From Terrisporobacter vanillatitrophus (GTDB lineage Bacteria > Bacillota > Clostridia > Peptostreptococcales > Peptostreptococcaceae), in contig NZ_CP154625.1 of NCBI RefSeq assembly GCF_051148895.1, positions 1,116,001-1,180,000 of the forward strand: DNA of 64,000 bases, read 5' to 3'. Under the pieces are notes generated by a model. The model was not told the DNA's origin, searched no databases, and was given only the letters and a program-made list of their open reading frames with translations. Position 1 is the first letter of the stretch, and every line of letters begins with the position of its first letter. Both the position numbers and the translations under genes were made by a program. Below, piece after piece: positions 17,564-27,268 of this stretch.

Positions 17564-20308
17564 TTGCTACTAAAAAAAGTCCTTTATATTAATGGCGTAA
17601 AAAGAACGTTATTTGTTGATCCAGAAGCTAGTTTGGCTAATGTACTTCGTGAACAACTATTACTTACAGGGTGTAAGATAGGTTGTGGTCAAGGTCACTG
17701 TGGTACATGTACTATTATTTTAAATAATAAGGCTGTTCGTTCTTGCATAGTGAAAATGAAAAAAGTTGAGGATGAATCAGTTATACAAACTATTGAAGGA
17801 TTAGCAGAAGGTGAAGATTTACATCCATTACAAGTTGCATGGATGGGTCACGGGTGTGCACAATGTGGTTTCTGTAGCCCAGGATTTATTATGTCAGCTA
17901 AAGTATTATTAGAAGAAAATCCTTCTCCAACAAGAGAAGAAGTAAGAGCATGGTTCCAAAAACACAAAAACTTATGTCGTTGTACGGGATATAAGCCGTT
18001 AGTAGATGCAGTTATGGATGCTGCAGCTGTACTTAGAGGTGAAAAGAAAGTAGAAGACTTAGTATTCCAACCAGTGGGAAATGAAATACTAGGAACAAAA
18101 TATATTCGACCTTCTGCAAAAGCTAAAGTAACAGGAACTTGGGATTTCGGTGCAGATATGAACTTACAAATGCCAGATGGAACGTTAAGATTAGCATTAG
18201 TTCAAGCTGAAGTTTCTCATGCAAATATTAAAGGTATAGATACTTCTGAAGCTGAAAAAATGCCTGGTGTTTATAAAGTAATAACTGCTAAAGATGTTAA
18301 AGGTAATAATAAAATAAATGGATTAGTGTTCTTCCCAAGTGCAAATAAAGGTGATGGATGGGATAGACCAATTCTTTGTGATGAAAAAGTATTCCAATAT
18401 GGTGACGCTATAGCTTTAGTAGCTGCTGATACTGAGGAACAAGCTAAGGCAGCTGCTAAAAAAGTTAAAGTAGATTTAGAAGTACTTCCAGCTTATATGA
18501 GTGCTCCAGCTGCAATGGCTGAAGATGCTATAGAAATACATCCTGGAACTCCTAACGTTTACTTTAAAACTGATTGTAAAAAGGGTGAAGAAACAGCTCC
18601 ATTAATGGAAAAACTTCCTAATGTAGTTGAAGTTGAATCTTATTGTAGCCGTCAACCACATTTACCTCTTGAACCAGACTGTGGTCAAGCATATCAAGAT
18701 GAAGAAGGTAACTTAATTATAAATTCTAAGAGTATAGGAATTCACTTACACCATGCAATGATTTGTACAGGTATAGGTATTGATCCAGAAAAATGCTTCT
18801 TAGTACAAAATCCAACTGGAGGAACTTTCGGATATAAATTCTCTCCAACTATGGAATCTATGTTAGGTGTTGCGTGTTTAGCTACTGGAAGACCAGTAAC
18901 ATTAAATTATACTCAATATCAAAATATAACTTACACTGGAAAGAGATCTCCTGCATTCATGAAAATAAAACTTGGTGCAGATGAAAATGGTAAAATACTT
19001 GCTCTTGAAGGTGAAAACTATATAGATCATGGTCCATATTCAGAATTCGGTGACCTATTAACTATGCGTCTTACTCAATTCGTAGGTTCAGGTTATGGAA
19101 TACCAAATATAAGAAATACTTCTTATACTGTATGTACTAACCATGCTTGGGGTAGTGCATTTAGAGGATATGGTGCTCCACAAAGTTTCATGGGAACTGA
19201 TACTGCTATAGATGTATTAGCAGATCAAATGGGAATGGATCCATTTGAATTAAGATATATAAATGCATATAGAGAAGGAGATACTACTCCAACTGGTCAA
19301 ACTCCAGAAGTATACTCTATAGTACCTATGATGGATAAATTAAGACCATTATATGAAGAAGCTAAAGTAAGAGTTAAAGAAAATTCTACTGATAAAGTTA
19401 AACGTGGTGTAGGTATATCTATAGGTGTTTATGGATGTGGACTTGATGGTGCGGATTCATCTGAAGCTTATGCTGAAATAACTCCAAAAGGTGTAACTAT
19501 GTACAACTCTTGGGAAGATCATGGCCAAGGTGCTGATATAGGTACATTAACTATGGCTCACGCTACTTTAAAAGCTGCTGGATATAAACCAGAAGATATT
19601 AAATTAGTATTATGTGATATGCGTCAAACTCCAAACAGTGGTCCTGCTGGTGGAAGTAGATCAAACGTTGTTACAGGTAATGCTACTAGAATAGCTGCTG
19701 AAAACTTATTAAAAGCATTAGATAAAGGTGATGGAACTTATCGTACTTACGATGAAATGGTAGCTGAAGGTTTACCAACTAAATACGTAGGTAAATGGGT
19801 AGCTTCTATGTGTACTGATTGTCAAATAGAAGATGGTCAAGGGGCTCCATTTAGTAACTATATGTATGTTGTTAATATGCCAGAAGTTGCAGTAGATATG
19901 GAAACTGGTAAAACAAAAGTTGAAAAATTCACTTGTATGGTAGACTGTGGTAAGATAATAAATAAACTTGTTGTTGATGGTCAAGTTTATGGAGCGCTAG
20001 CTCAAGGTATAGGTCTTGCATTAACTGAAGATTTTGAAGATTTAGAAAAACATACTACATTAGTTAAATGTGGTATACCACAAATAAAAGATATACCAGA
20101 TGATTTAGAAATACATTATGAAGAAGCATTAAGACCAGATGGACCTTATGGAGCTTCTGGAGTTGGTGAAGGACCATTAGCAGCACCTCACCCAGCTATA
20201 TTAAATGCTATATTTAATGCTACTGGAGCTAGAATAACTAAGGTACCAGCTACACCAGATGTAGTTAAAGAAGCATTAGAAGGTTTAAAAAGTGGTGCAA
20301 ATGCTTAA
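17564..20308 (+). CDS. mop: Mop-type molybdopterin aldehyde oxidoreductase
   Basis: Xanthine-oxidase-family hydroxylase that oxidises aldehydes at a Mo centre and passes electrons through two [2Fe-2S] clusters; it is a single-chain enzyme without an FAD domain. Seen: first plant-type cluster Cys41, 46, 49 and 61 (CKIGCGQGHCGTC); second cluster Cys101, 104, 138 and 140 (CAQCGFC, LCRCTGY); Mo domain with GGTFGYKFSP, GYGAPQSFMGTD and the catalytic Glu869 in GASGVGEGPLAAPHP. The number matches the catalytic Glu869 I remember for Desulfovibrio gigas Mop (907 aa); this protein is 914 aa. TTG start behind AAAAGGGGG. Codon use (many C-ending codons, early CGT Arg) is more biased than in its neighbours, which suggests high expression. 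The physiological aldehyde is unknown. Confidence 0.9.
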   Translation: MLLKKVLYINGVKRTLFVDPEASLANVLREQLLLTGCKIGCGQGHCGTCTIILNNKAVRSCIVKMKKVEDESVIQTIEGLAEGEDLHPLQVAWMGHGCAQCGFCSPGFIMSAKVLLEENPSPTREEVRAWFQKHKNLCRCTGYKPLVDAVMDAAAVLRGEKKVEDLVFQPVGNEILGTKYIRPSAKAKVTGTWDFGADMNLQMPDGTLRLALVQAEVSHANIKGIDTSEAEKMPGVYKVITAKDVKGNNKINGLVFFPSANKGDGWDRPILCDEKVFQYGDAIALVAADTEEQAKAAAKKVKVDLEVLPAYMSAPAAMAEDAIEIHPGTPNVYFKTDCKKGEETAPLMEKLPNVVEVESYCSRQPHLPLEPDCGQAYQDEEGNLIINSKSIGIHLHHAMICTGIGIDPEKCFLVQNPTGGTFGYKFSPTMESMLGVACLATGRPVTLNYTQYQNITYTGKRSPAFMKIKLGADENGKILALEGENYIDHGPYSEFGDLLTMRLTQFVGSGYGIPNIRNTSYTVCTNHAWGSAFRGYGAPQSFMGTDTAIDVLADQMGMDPFELRYINAYREGDTTPTGQTPEVYSIVPMMDKLRPLYEEAKVRVKENSTDKVKRGVGISIGVYGCGLDGADSSEAYAEITPKGVTMYNSWEDHGQGADIGTLTMAHATLKAAGYKPEDIKLVLCDMRQTPNSGPAGGSRSNVVTGNATRIAAENLLKALDKGDGTYRTYDEMVAEGLPTKYVGKWVASMCTDCQIEDGQGAPFSNYMYVVNMPEVAVDMETGKTKVEKFTCMVDCGKIINKLVVDGQVYGALAQGIGLALTEDFEDLEKHTTLVKCGIPQIKDIPDDLEIHYEEALRPDGPYGASGVGEGPLAAPHPAILNAIFNATGARITKVPATPDVVKEALEGLKSGANA

Positions 20309-20366
20309 ATAAGAAGTAAAAATAAAAGAGTGATTTTATAATTATTGCTCTTGTTTATTCAAATAA

Positions 20367-20415
20367 AGGGGGCTTAACCTTAAGTATATTTTACAAGAGT
20401 TTAAGTCCCTTTTTA
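20367..20415 (+). terminator. Hairpin with T-run after the aldehyde oxidoreductase gene
   Basis: AGGGGGCTTAA pairs imperfectly with TTAAGTCCCT, followed by TTTTT. It probably lets the oxidoreductase be expressed above the accessory genes; TATAAT-like sequence near 20430 could be a new promoter for the latter. Confidence 0.6.
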
Positions 20416-20455
20416 AATACTAAAAATGGATATAATTGTTTAAGGAGAATAGACT

Positions 20456-22681
20456 ATGGAAAATCTTAGTCAAGATAAATTAAAAGAACTAGAAAGTAAA
20501 TGCATTCAAGAAGAAGATCCTTGGTGTAATGCTATGTGTCCTATACATATAGATGGAAGACAATTATGTAAATCTGTTGCAAAAGGTGATTTTACTGAAG
20601 GCAGAAAAATATATGAAAAAAAAGTTATATTTCCAAATATAATAAGTAGGATTTGTGAAGAAAAATGCAAAAGTCAGTGTAAAAGAAAAGAACTAGGTAA
20701 TTCCATAAATATTAGACAACTTGAACTGGCATGTATGAACTATGGTAAAGAAGTAAAGACAAGAGTTTTATTAAAACCTAAAAAGAAAGAAAAAATAATA
20801 ATATTTGGAACTAGTTTAAGTGGATTAAGTTGTGCAATAGAATTAAAAAGTAAGGGTTACTTTGTTGATTTATATGAAAGTGAAGATATATTAGGTAAAA
20901 ATATATATGAAAATTATAAAAATATATTAGAAGAAAACATTATAAAAAAAGATTTACAAAAAGTTGAAAGTGCAGGAATAACAATTTATTTTAGTTCCTC
21001 TTTTGAAAAAGAAAAGTTAAATGAATATAAAGAGAATTACGATGCATTAGTTTTTGATGGGAATATTTATAAAGAGCATCTATCTTATAATATGATAACT
21101 TTGCAGCATGAAAATGATAAAGTTTTTCACAGTCCAATGAATGTTTCAGCTGTAGAATGTATAAGTTTAGGAAAAAGACTTTCCACTTCTATAGACAGAT
21201 ACTTCCAACATAGTAGTATGACTCAAGGAAGAGAAAAAGAAGGGGTTTTCCAAACAAAACTATATACAAATTTAGAAGAAGTAGATATTGAATATGAAAC
21301 AATTCCTAGTAATAAACAGTTTTATACAGAGAAGGAAGCTATAAAAGAAGGACAAAGATGTATTGATTGTAATTGTCTGGAATGTGTAAAAGGTTGTGAA
21401 TTTTTAAAAAATTATAATTCTTATCCTAAAAAAATGGCAAGAGAAGTTTATAATAACTTATCCATTGCTTTAGGCAACAGAACATCAAACAAGATGATAA
21501 ATTCATGTAGCCTTTGTGGTCAATGTAAAGCTATTTGTCCAGGAGGATTAGATTTAGGCGAAGTTTGTGAATATGCAAGAACGCAAATGGTAAAAACAAA
21601 TAAAATGCCACCATCGGCTTTTGAATTTGCCATGGAAGATATGGAATTTAGTAATAGTGAAGAGTTTTTTACAGTTATGACGAAGGAAAATCTAAATTAT
21701 GTGTTTTTTCCAGGATGTCAACTATGTGCATCTGAACCTGATTTAGTAAAAGTAATTTATAATGATTTGAATGAAAAATTAAAAAATGAAGTGGGATTAA
21801 TTCTTGGCTGTTGTGGAGTAATAGGAAAATGGTCTGGACAGGAAGAAAAGTTTTATGAAGAAATAAAATTAATAAAAGAGACATTGGAGAAAATCAATAA
21901 TCCTATTCTTATTACAGCTTGTCCTACATGTTATAAAATTTTTAGTTCTCATTTAAAAAATGCAAAAGTAAAAATGATTTACGATTATATTAGTGATAAT
22001 CAATTGAAATTCGTTGGAAACAATGAAGAAATAGCTATAGATGATCCATGCACTGTTAGATATGATGATGAGTTACAAAGCCAAGTAAGAGAAATAGCAA
22101 AAAAACTTGGATTTAATCTAAAAGAGTTGAATTATAACGGAGAAATAACTACTTGTTGTGGATATGGTGGGCTTACTTGTTTTTCTAATAAGGAATTAAA
22201 GGAAAATATAGTTTCATCAAGAATTAAAGAAAGTGAACTAAATTATTTGACTTATTGTATAAATTGTAGAGATAGTTTTTTATCACAAAATAAAGATGCA
22301 AAACACATTTTACAATTAATATATAATTTTGATGGAAAAAATAAAAAACCTAATATTTCAGAAAGAAGATACAACAGAGTCCAACTAAAATTAGACTTAA
22401 CACAAGAAAAAGATAAGACTAATAAATATGATATACAATTAATTGTTAATGATGATTTGAAAGAAAAGCTTGAAAATAGAATGATTTTGTATAAAGATAT
22501 TGAAGATACAATAAAACATGCGCAAGAAACACAAGATATATTCTTTAACAAATCAAGTAATCATAACTTAGCATATTACAGGATAAAAAATGTTACATTT
22601 TGGGTTGAGTATAAAATTGAAGAAGGAAAATATTTAGTTTATAACGCATATAGCCATAGAATGAAGATAGAGGTGAATTAA
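20456..22681 (+). CDS. Multi-cluster NAD(P)/Fe-S oxidoreductase of the Mop cassette (DVU_1558-like)
   Basis: Likely electron carrier for the aldehyde oxidoreductase. Domains seen in order: a GltD-type N-terminal Fe-S domain (DPWCNAMCPIHIDGRQLC, then ICEEKCKSQCKRKELG); a Rossmann nucleotide-binding segment (IIIFGTSLSGLSCAIELKSK, about residues 113-135); Cys motifs CIDCNCLECVKGC and CSLCGQCKAICPGG; two heterodisulfide-reductase CCG-type domains (FFPGCQLC...LGCCG and DPCTVRYD...TCCGYGG, ending YCINC); and an unrecognised C-terminal segment of about 110 residues. Length 741 aa. NCBI names similar proteins pyridine nucleotide-disulfide oxidoreductase/dicluster-binding protein (from memory). The stop codon abuts the next ATG. 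Confidence 0.75.
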   Translation: MENLSQDKLKELESKCIQEEDPWCNAMCPIHIDGRQLCKSVAKGDFTEGRKIYEKKVIFPNIISRICEEKCKSQCKRKELGNSINIRQLELACMNYGKEVKTRVLLKPKKKEKIIIFGTSLSGLSCAIELKSKGYFVDLYESEDILGKNIYENYKNILEENIIKKDLQKVESAGITIYFSSSFEKEKLNEYKENYDALVFDGNIYKEHLSYNMITLQHENDKVFHSPMNVSAVECISLGKRLSTSIDRYFQHSSMTQGREKEGVFQTKLYTNLEEVDIEYETIPSNKQFYTEKEAIKEGQRCIDCNCLECVKGCEFLKNYNSYPKKMAREVYNNLSIALGNRTSNKMINSCSLCGQCKAICPGGLDLGEVCEYARTQMVKTNKMPPSAFEFAMEDMEFSNSEEFFTVMTKENLNYVFFPGCQLCASEPDLVKVIYNDLNEKLKNEVGLILGCCGVIGKWSGQEEKFYEEIKLIKETLEKINNPILITACPTCYKIFSSHLKNAKVKMIYDYISDNQLKFVGNNEEIAIDDPCTVRYDDELQSQVREIAKKLGFNLKELNYNGEITTCCGYGGLTCFSNKELKENIVSSRIKESELNYLTYCINCRDSFLSQNKDAKHILQLIYNFDGKNKKPNISERRYNRVQLKLDLTQEKDKTNKYDIQLIVNDDLKEKLENRMILYKDIEDTIKHAQETQDIFFNKSSNHNLAYYRIKNVTFWVEYKIEEGKYLVYNAYSHRMKIEVN

Positions 22682-22903
22682 ATGAAAGAAAATTATGATG
22701 ACTTTTATGATTACTCAAGTGAGTCCATGATTTGTGCCAAATGTAATGTGCCCCTTGAAAGAGGAAAAGTAACTCTAGAATATTTAGGTAGTAGTTTTCC
22801 TGTTGATTTACCCAAATGCCCAAAATGCAATAATGTATTTATAGACGAGAGTTTAGTGTATTCGAAAATGCTAAGAGTTGAAAAGGCTTTAGAAGATAAA
22901 TGA
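22682..22903 (+). CDS. Small two-CxxC protein (DVU_1557-like redox/zinc ribbon)
   Basis: 73-residue protein with two CxxC pairs, MICAKCNVPLERGKV and LPKCPKCNNVFIDE, spaced about 30 residues apart as in a zinc ribbon or rubredoxin-like fold. It starts at the nucleotide after the preceding stop and overlaps the next gene by 4 nt (ATGA). The same small protein accompanies Mop-type cassettes in Desulfovibrio under the name DVU_1557 family redox protein (from memory). Whether it binds Zn or Fe cannot be told from the sequence. Confidence 0.72.
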   Translation: MKENYDDFYDYSSESMICAKCNVPLERGKVTLEYLGSSFPVDLPKCPKCNNVFIDESLVYSKMLRVEKALEDK

Positions 22904-23532
22904 TTAATAAAAGAGATATATTTAGCTTAGGAGGCCTAAATCTTGTTAATGAAGTAATAGAAATGTATAAAACAAATGAGGGCATTAAAGTATTAGATGT
23001 AGGTTGCGGAAGTGGGTATTCGGTAAATTATTTATCTGAGAAGGGATTTGATGCAACAGGAATAGACTTCTCTGAAGACATGATTAATTTAGGGAAGGAA
23101 AGATATAAAGATATTAATATAAAAGTAATGGATGCAAACAATCTTGACTTCTCAGAAAACCATTTTGATTTAATTTTATTTGAATGTAGTTTGTCAGTTA
23201 TGCAAAACCCAGAAAAAATACTAGAAAGTTGCAAAATGCTTTTGAAAAAAAATGGGATGATTTTGCTAAGTGACTTTTTCTTTAAGCAAACAAATATATA
23301 TGATGATACATATACTCTTAATTATTGGAATAAATTGTTTGCAGATTTAAATTTTCAAACTATTATATTCCAAGACAAATCCAAAGAATGGAAAAATTAT
23401 CTTGGAATGGTTCTTTGGGAATATGGAGAGTTGTCAGGATTACTTAGAGGGAATCAAAATAATAAAATAAATAATGATATATTAAAAAAGGAAACGGGGT
23501 ACTTTTTAGTAATACTTAAAAAAAGGGATTGA
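22900..23532 (+). CDS. SAM-dependent methyltransferase (DVU_1556-like)
   Basis: Class I methyltransferase, 210 aa. Seen: SAM-binding motif I VLDVGCGSGYSVNYLSEKG near residue 32, motif II acidic residue at ATGIDFSEDMI, and the post-motifs FDLILFECSLSVM and ILLSDFFF. No Shine-Dalgarno is visible; translation is coupled through the ATGA overlap with the upstream gene. The substrate is unknown; being embedded in the oxidoreductase cassette suggests a cofactor or pathway intermediate rather than a protein side chain, but that is inference. Confidence 0.8.
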   Translation: MINKRDIFSLGGLNLVNEVIEMYKTNEGIKVLDVGCGSGYSVNYLSEKGFDATGIDFSEDMINLGKERYKDINIKVMDANNLDFSENHFDLILFECSLSVMQNPEKILESCKMLLKKNGMILLSDFFFKQTNIYDDTYTLNYWNKLFADLNFQTIIFQDKSKEWKNYLGMVLWEYGELSGLLRGNQNNKINNDILKKETGYFLVILKKRD

Positions 23533-23536
23533 TATT

Positions 23537-23965
23537 ATGGATGAATTATATATGGAAATGCTGGAATTATCATCTAAGGGGTATTATTGTAGTCAGATAT
23601 TAATGAAGATTATTTTAGATTTAGAAGGAAAAGAAAACCCTGATTTAATTAGAGCCATGGGAGGATTAATAGGAGGTTTAGGTTTTAATCAGAAAATATG
23701 TGGAGCTCTTACGGGAGGCGTATGCATCTTAGGTTATTTTGCTTCAAAGGGCGAAGATGATGAAATAGAAGATGAAAACCTAAGAATTATGACAAATGAA
23801 TTAATAGAGTGGTTTGAAAATGAGGGCAGTGATAATAAGGGAATAAACTGTGGTGAAATATTAGATGGAGATTTTGATAATAAATCAAAAATTTGCCCTA
23901 ACTTAGTATTAAATACATTTGAAAAAGTAGTTGAAATACTTAATAAATATGGTTATGAGCTGTAA
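23537..23965 (+). CDS. C-GCAxxG-C-C family protein (DVU_1555-like)
   Basis: Putative redox or metal-binding protein, 142 aa. The four family cysteines are visible: YYCSQI near residue 17, CGALTGGVCILG near 56-67 (the GCAxxG core, here CGALTGG), GINCGEIL and KICPNLV. The family was named for this cysteine pattern and has no firm biochemical role; members often lie next to molybdenum or selenium enzymes. It begins 4 nt after the methyltransferase behind AAAAGGG. Confidence 0.8.
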   Translation: MDELYMEMLELSSKGYYCSQILMKIILDLEGKENPDLIRAMGGLIGGLGFNQKICGALTGGVCILGYFASKGEDDEIEDENLRIMTNELIEWFENEGSDNKGINCGEILDGDFDNKSKICPNLVLNTFEKVVEILNKYGYEL

Positions 23966-23986
23966 TTAATAAAGGGAGAAGAGTTA

Positions 23987-25024
23987 ATGAACATATATGA
24001 AGAAGGTTTAAAACTTTTAAAGAATAAAAAGAATTTTGTTTTAGCTAGTATAGTAAGTAGTACTGGTTCCACGCCTAGGTCAAAAGGGACACAAATGATA
24101 GTAAGAGAAGATGGTTCCATATTCTCCACAGTAGGAGGAGGCAAAATGGAAGCGTCTTGTATTGAAAAAAGTGTAAGTTCAATTAAAAATAAACAATCTT
24201 TTATTTATGAGTTTCGCTTAGATAATAAAGATGCTAACAAATCAGAAATGGTTTGTGGAGGAAATGGAGAAATTCTTATAAATTATATGGACGGTAACGA
24301 CGATAATAACTTATTAATCATGGAAAAAGCAGCTGAAGCTATAAAAAATCACAAAAAAGGATGGATAGTTACAGTCTTAAGACAAAATAAAAAAGAAATG
24401 CTATTTATTGATTATGAAAATAATATAACTGGCGAATACTCAGGAAGCGAATTAATGAAAAATAAATTAGAAAATGGCATAGAAAGATTGAGTATTCACT
24501 CTGATGCTATTGATGATGAAAAATTTATTGTACAAAAAGTTCATACTATGGGAAAAGCTTATATATTTGGAGCTGGTCATGTATCTAAAGAAACAACAAC
24601 AATTTTAGATATAATAGAATTTGAAACTATAGTTTTAGATGATAGAAGTGAATTTGCAAATAAAGAAAGATTTCCAAATTCTGAAGTCGTAGTTCTAGAT
24701 AGCTTAGAAGAAATTGGAGATTTAGGTGTGGATGATGATAGTTATATTTTAATAATAACTAGAGGACATTTATATGACTACAATGTGCTTAATTGGGCAT
24801 TAAAAACAGATGCATATTATATAGGAATGATAGGAAGTAAATCTAAGATTAATATGACTTATGAAAAACTTAAAAAAGATGGTTTTACAGAGGAAGATTT
24901 TAAAAGAGTTCATGCTCCAATCGGAATAAAGCTAGATGCAAAAACTCCAGGAGAAATAGCAGTAAGTATAGCAGGTGAGCTTATAAATGAAAGGGCAGCA
25001 AAGGAAAGAAGATTGGAAAAATGA
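23987..25024 (+). CDS. xdhC: XdhC-family molybdenum cofactor insertion/sulfuration chaperone
   Basis: XdhC proteins bind Mo cofactor, mediate its sulfuration together with a cysteine desulfurase, and deliver it to xanthine-oxidase-family enzymes. Seen: N-terminal XdhC/CoxI domain (LASIVSSTGSTPRSKGTQM followed by VGGGKMEASCIE) and C-terminal Rossmann domain (AYIFGAGHVSKETTTILD, ITRGHLYDYNVL, YIGMIGSKSKI). Length 345 aa. It overlaps the following nucleotidyltransferase by 4 nt. This gene ties the cassette functionally to the Mop-like enzyme. Confidence 0.88.
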   Translation: MNIYEEGLKLLKNKKNFVLASIVSSTGSTPRSKGTQMIVREDGSIFSTVGGGKMEASCIEKSVSSIKNKQSFIYEFRLDNKDANKSEMVCGGNGEILINYMDGNDDNNLLIMEKAAEAIKNHKKGWIVTVLRQNKKEMLFIDYENNITGEYSGSELMKNKLENGIERLSIHSDAIDDEKFIVQKVHTMGKAYIFGAGHVSKETTTILDIIEFETIVLDDRSEFANKERFPNSEVVVLDSLEEIGDLGVDDDSYILIITRGHLYDYNVLNWALKTDAYYIGMIGSKSKINMTYEKLKKDGFTEEDFKRVHAPIGIKLDAKTPGEIAVSIAGELINERAAKERRLEK

Positions 25025-26166
25025 AGATAAGTGGATTAATTGTTGCAGCAGGTTTATCTTCTAGGATGAAAGATTTTAAACCTTTAATGGAAGTAGAAAA
25101 AAAACCACTTATTATAAATACAATTAATAGTTTAAGACAGAGCGGAGTAGAAGATATAAACATTGTTGTAGGCTATAGAGGAAAAGATATAGAAAATTGT
25201 GTAAAAAATCAAAATGTAAATATAATTTACAATAATAACTATGAAAGTACTTTTATGTATGATTCCTTTAAACTTGGATTAAACAAAATAAAAAATAATT
25301 GCGATGCAATTACATTTTTACCAGGAGATGTGGGTTTTGTATCTAAATACACCATAGATTTACTAATTAAAGAAATAAACAAAAAAGAAAATAAGATTGT
25401 TTATCCAGTATACAAAAATACCATAGGACATCCCCCTATTATAAGCTCAAAATGTTTTGAGTACTTATTGAATTATAGTGGAAAAAATGGTTTAAAAGGT
25501 GGAATGGACTACTTTGAGGTAGAATCCAAGAAAATAGATACTCCAGACAAATTTATCTTATGTGACATGGATTACAAAGAAGATTTTTATAAGGTAAAAA
25601 ATGATTTTGAAAATAGACAAATTCTATTCTTAGAGGATTGTATATATTTATTATCTTATTTTAATGTACCCAAGTCTATAATTAATCATGGCATAAAAAT
25701 AAAAGACATATGTGAGGATTTAAGTAATTCCATTAATAAGAATAAAGAGATTATAAATGTGAATTTAATTAACTCAGCATCTATTTTGCACGATATAAAA
25801 AGACAAGAAAAAAATCACGGAGAGGTAGGCGCTGATTTATTAGCAAGTTTAGGATATGAGCAAATAGCTAATGTTGTTAGAAGTCATATGAAACTTGAAA
25901 AGGGTATGGAAGATGTAATAAATGAAAACACTATTTTGTATTATGGTGATAAATTAGTAATAGAAGATAAATTTGTAGATTTAAATAAGAGATTCCAGAA
26001 TAAATTGAATAAGTATGAAAATAATAAAGAAATTCAAGAAAATATAATGAAAAAATATGAAACAACCCTTAAGATAAAATCCAACATTATTTCAATAATT
26101 GGAAGAAATGAATATGTAAAATTGGAGAATAAGTGGAGGGGGAACAATAATGATTTATTTAAATAA
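25021..26166 (+). CDS. MocA/MobA-like nucleotidyltransferase fused to an HD domain (DVU_1551-like)
   Basis: The N-terminal half (about 1-195) is a molybdopterin nucleotidyltransferase: LIVAAGLSSRMKDFKPLMEV near the start, FLPGDVGFVS in the middle and IGHPPIIS. The C-terminal half (about 205-370) is HD-phosphohydrolase-like, with HDIKRQEKNHGEVGADLL and VVRSHM. In related Mo hydroxylases the transferase adds CMP to molybdopterin (MCD cofactor); the HD role is unknown. Length 381 aa. It begins within the 4-nt overlap with xdhC and itself overlaps the next gene by 17 nt. Confidence 0.83.
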   Translation: MKISGLIVAAGLSSRMKDFKPLMEVEKKPLIINTINSLRQSGVEDINIVVGYRGKDIENCVKNQNVNIIYNNNYESTFMYDSFKLGLNKIKNNCDAITFLPGDVGFVSKYTIDLLIKEINKKENKIVYPVYKNTIGHPPIISSKCFEYLLNYSGKNGLKGGMDYFEVESKKIDTPDKFILCDMDYKEDFYKVKNDFENRQILFLEDCIYLLSYFNVPKSIINHGIKIKDICEDLSNSINKNKEIINVNLINSASILHDIKRQEKNHGEVGADLLASLGYEQIANVVRSHMKLEKGMEDVINENTILYYGDKLVIEDKFVDLNKRFQNKLNKYENNKEIQENIMKKYETTLKIKSNIISIIGRNEYVKLENKWRGNNNDLFK

Positions 26167-27268
26167 TGGGGCTACATCTTGGCCCAAACCACAGTGTGTT
26201 GCAAATGCCATAAAAAGATCCTTAGATGAGGTACCATGTAGTGCTCACAGAAGTGGATTTGAGGAAGAAGAAAATTGTGATTGTAGGGAGCTATTAGCAA
26301 GATTACTTCAAGTAGACAGCCCTAATAATATTGTCTATGGTAGTAATGCTACCTATGGACTTAATTTAGCTATTCAAGGATTTAAATTTAATAATGGTGA
26401 TAAAGTCCTAACTACAGCAGCAGAACATAATTCAGTCCTAAGACCATTATATTATCTTCAAGAAAAGGAAATTATCGAATATGAAATAATGGATGTAAAT
26501 GAGGAAGGAAGAATAGATCCTCATTTATGGGAAGAAAAAATTAAAGAAATAAAACCTAAAATGGTTGTATTTACTCATGCATCTAATGTGACAGGAGCTG
26601 TCAATGATGCAGAAAAATTAACAGCCATCGCAAAAAAATATAACTGTGTAGTATTATTGGATGCTTCTCAAAGTTTGGGATTAATAGATGTATTTCCACA
26701 AAAGTGGAATATAGATATGGTAGCATTTACTGGTCATAAATATTTACTTGGGCCTCAAGGCACAGGGGGACTTTATGTATCTTCTAAAATTAAGCTAAAT
26801 CCTATACTGCAAGGTGGAACTGGAATATATAGTGATGAAGATACTATGCCAGAAGAAATGCCTTTAAGATTAGAAGCAGGCACACCAAATGATACTTCAT
26901 TTAAAGGTTTAGAGGCGGCTCTAAGATGGAGTTTTGAAAATCCTGCAAATAAAGAGAAAATAAATTATTTAGTAAACAAAATAAAAAAAGAATTAAAAAA
27001 AATGAATGTTAATGTAATAGATGTAAGCGGTGAAACTACCCCTGTAATTTCATTCACTATGGAAAATTATAGTGTAAATGAAGTAGGAGAAATACTTCAA
27101 ATGAGTTTTGATATTATATGTAGAAGTGGACTTCATTGCGCGCCTTTAATTCACAAATGTTTAAAAACATCACCAAGGGGAACAGTTAGAATTAGTTTAT
27201 CTAGATTTACTACAGAAGAAGAGGTAGATTATTTTATTAGTTCTATAAAGGATATAATAGATGGATAA
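26150..27268 (+). CDS. Class V aminotransferase-fold, SufS/NifS-like cysteine desulfurase
   Basis: PLP enzyme, 372 aa. Seen: PLP lysine in AFTGHKYLLGPQGTGGLY near residue 198, HASNVTGAVND for cofactor binding, and a cysteine loop CRSGLHCAPLIHK near residue 325, which in SufS-type enzymes carries the sulfur-accepting Cys. Next to xdhC the most economical role is sulfur transfer for the Mo=S ligand. Start ATG 26150 is behind GGAGGGGG and inside the end of the nucleotidyltransferase gene. A general Fe-S role is less likely given the location. Confidence 0.83.
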   Translation: MIYLNNGATSWPKPQCVANAIKRSLDEVPCSAHRSGFEEEENCDCRELLARLLQVDSPNNIVYGSNATYGLNLAIQGFKFNNGDKVLTTAAEHNSVLRPLYYLQEKEIIEYEIMDVNEEGRIDPHLWEEKIKEIKPKMVVFTHASNVTGAVNDAEKLTAIAKKYNCVVLLDASQSLGLIDVFPQKWNIDMVAFTGHKYLLGPQGTGGLYVSSKIKLNPILQGGTGIYSDEDTMPEEMPLRLEAGTPNDTSFKGLEAALRWSFENPANKEKINYLVNKIKKELKKMNVNVIDVSGETTPVISFTMENYSVNEVGEILQMSFDIICRSGLHCAPLIHKCLKTSPRGTVRISLSRFTTEEEVDYFISSIKDIIDG

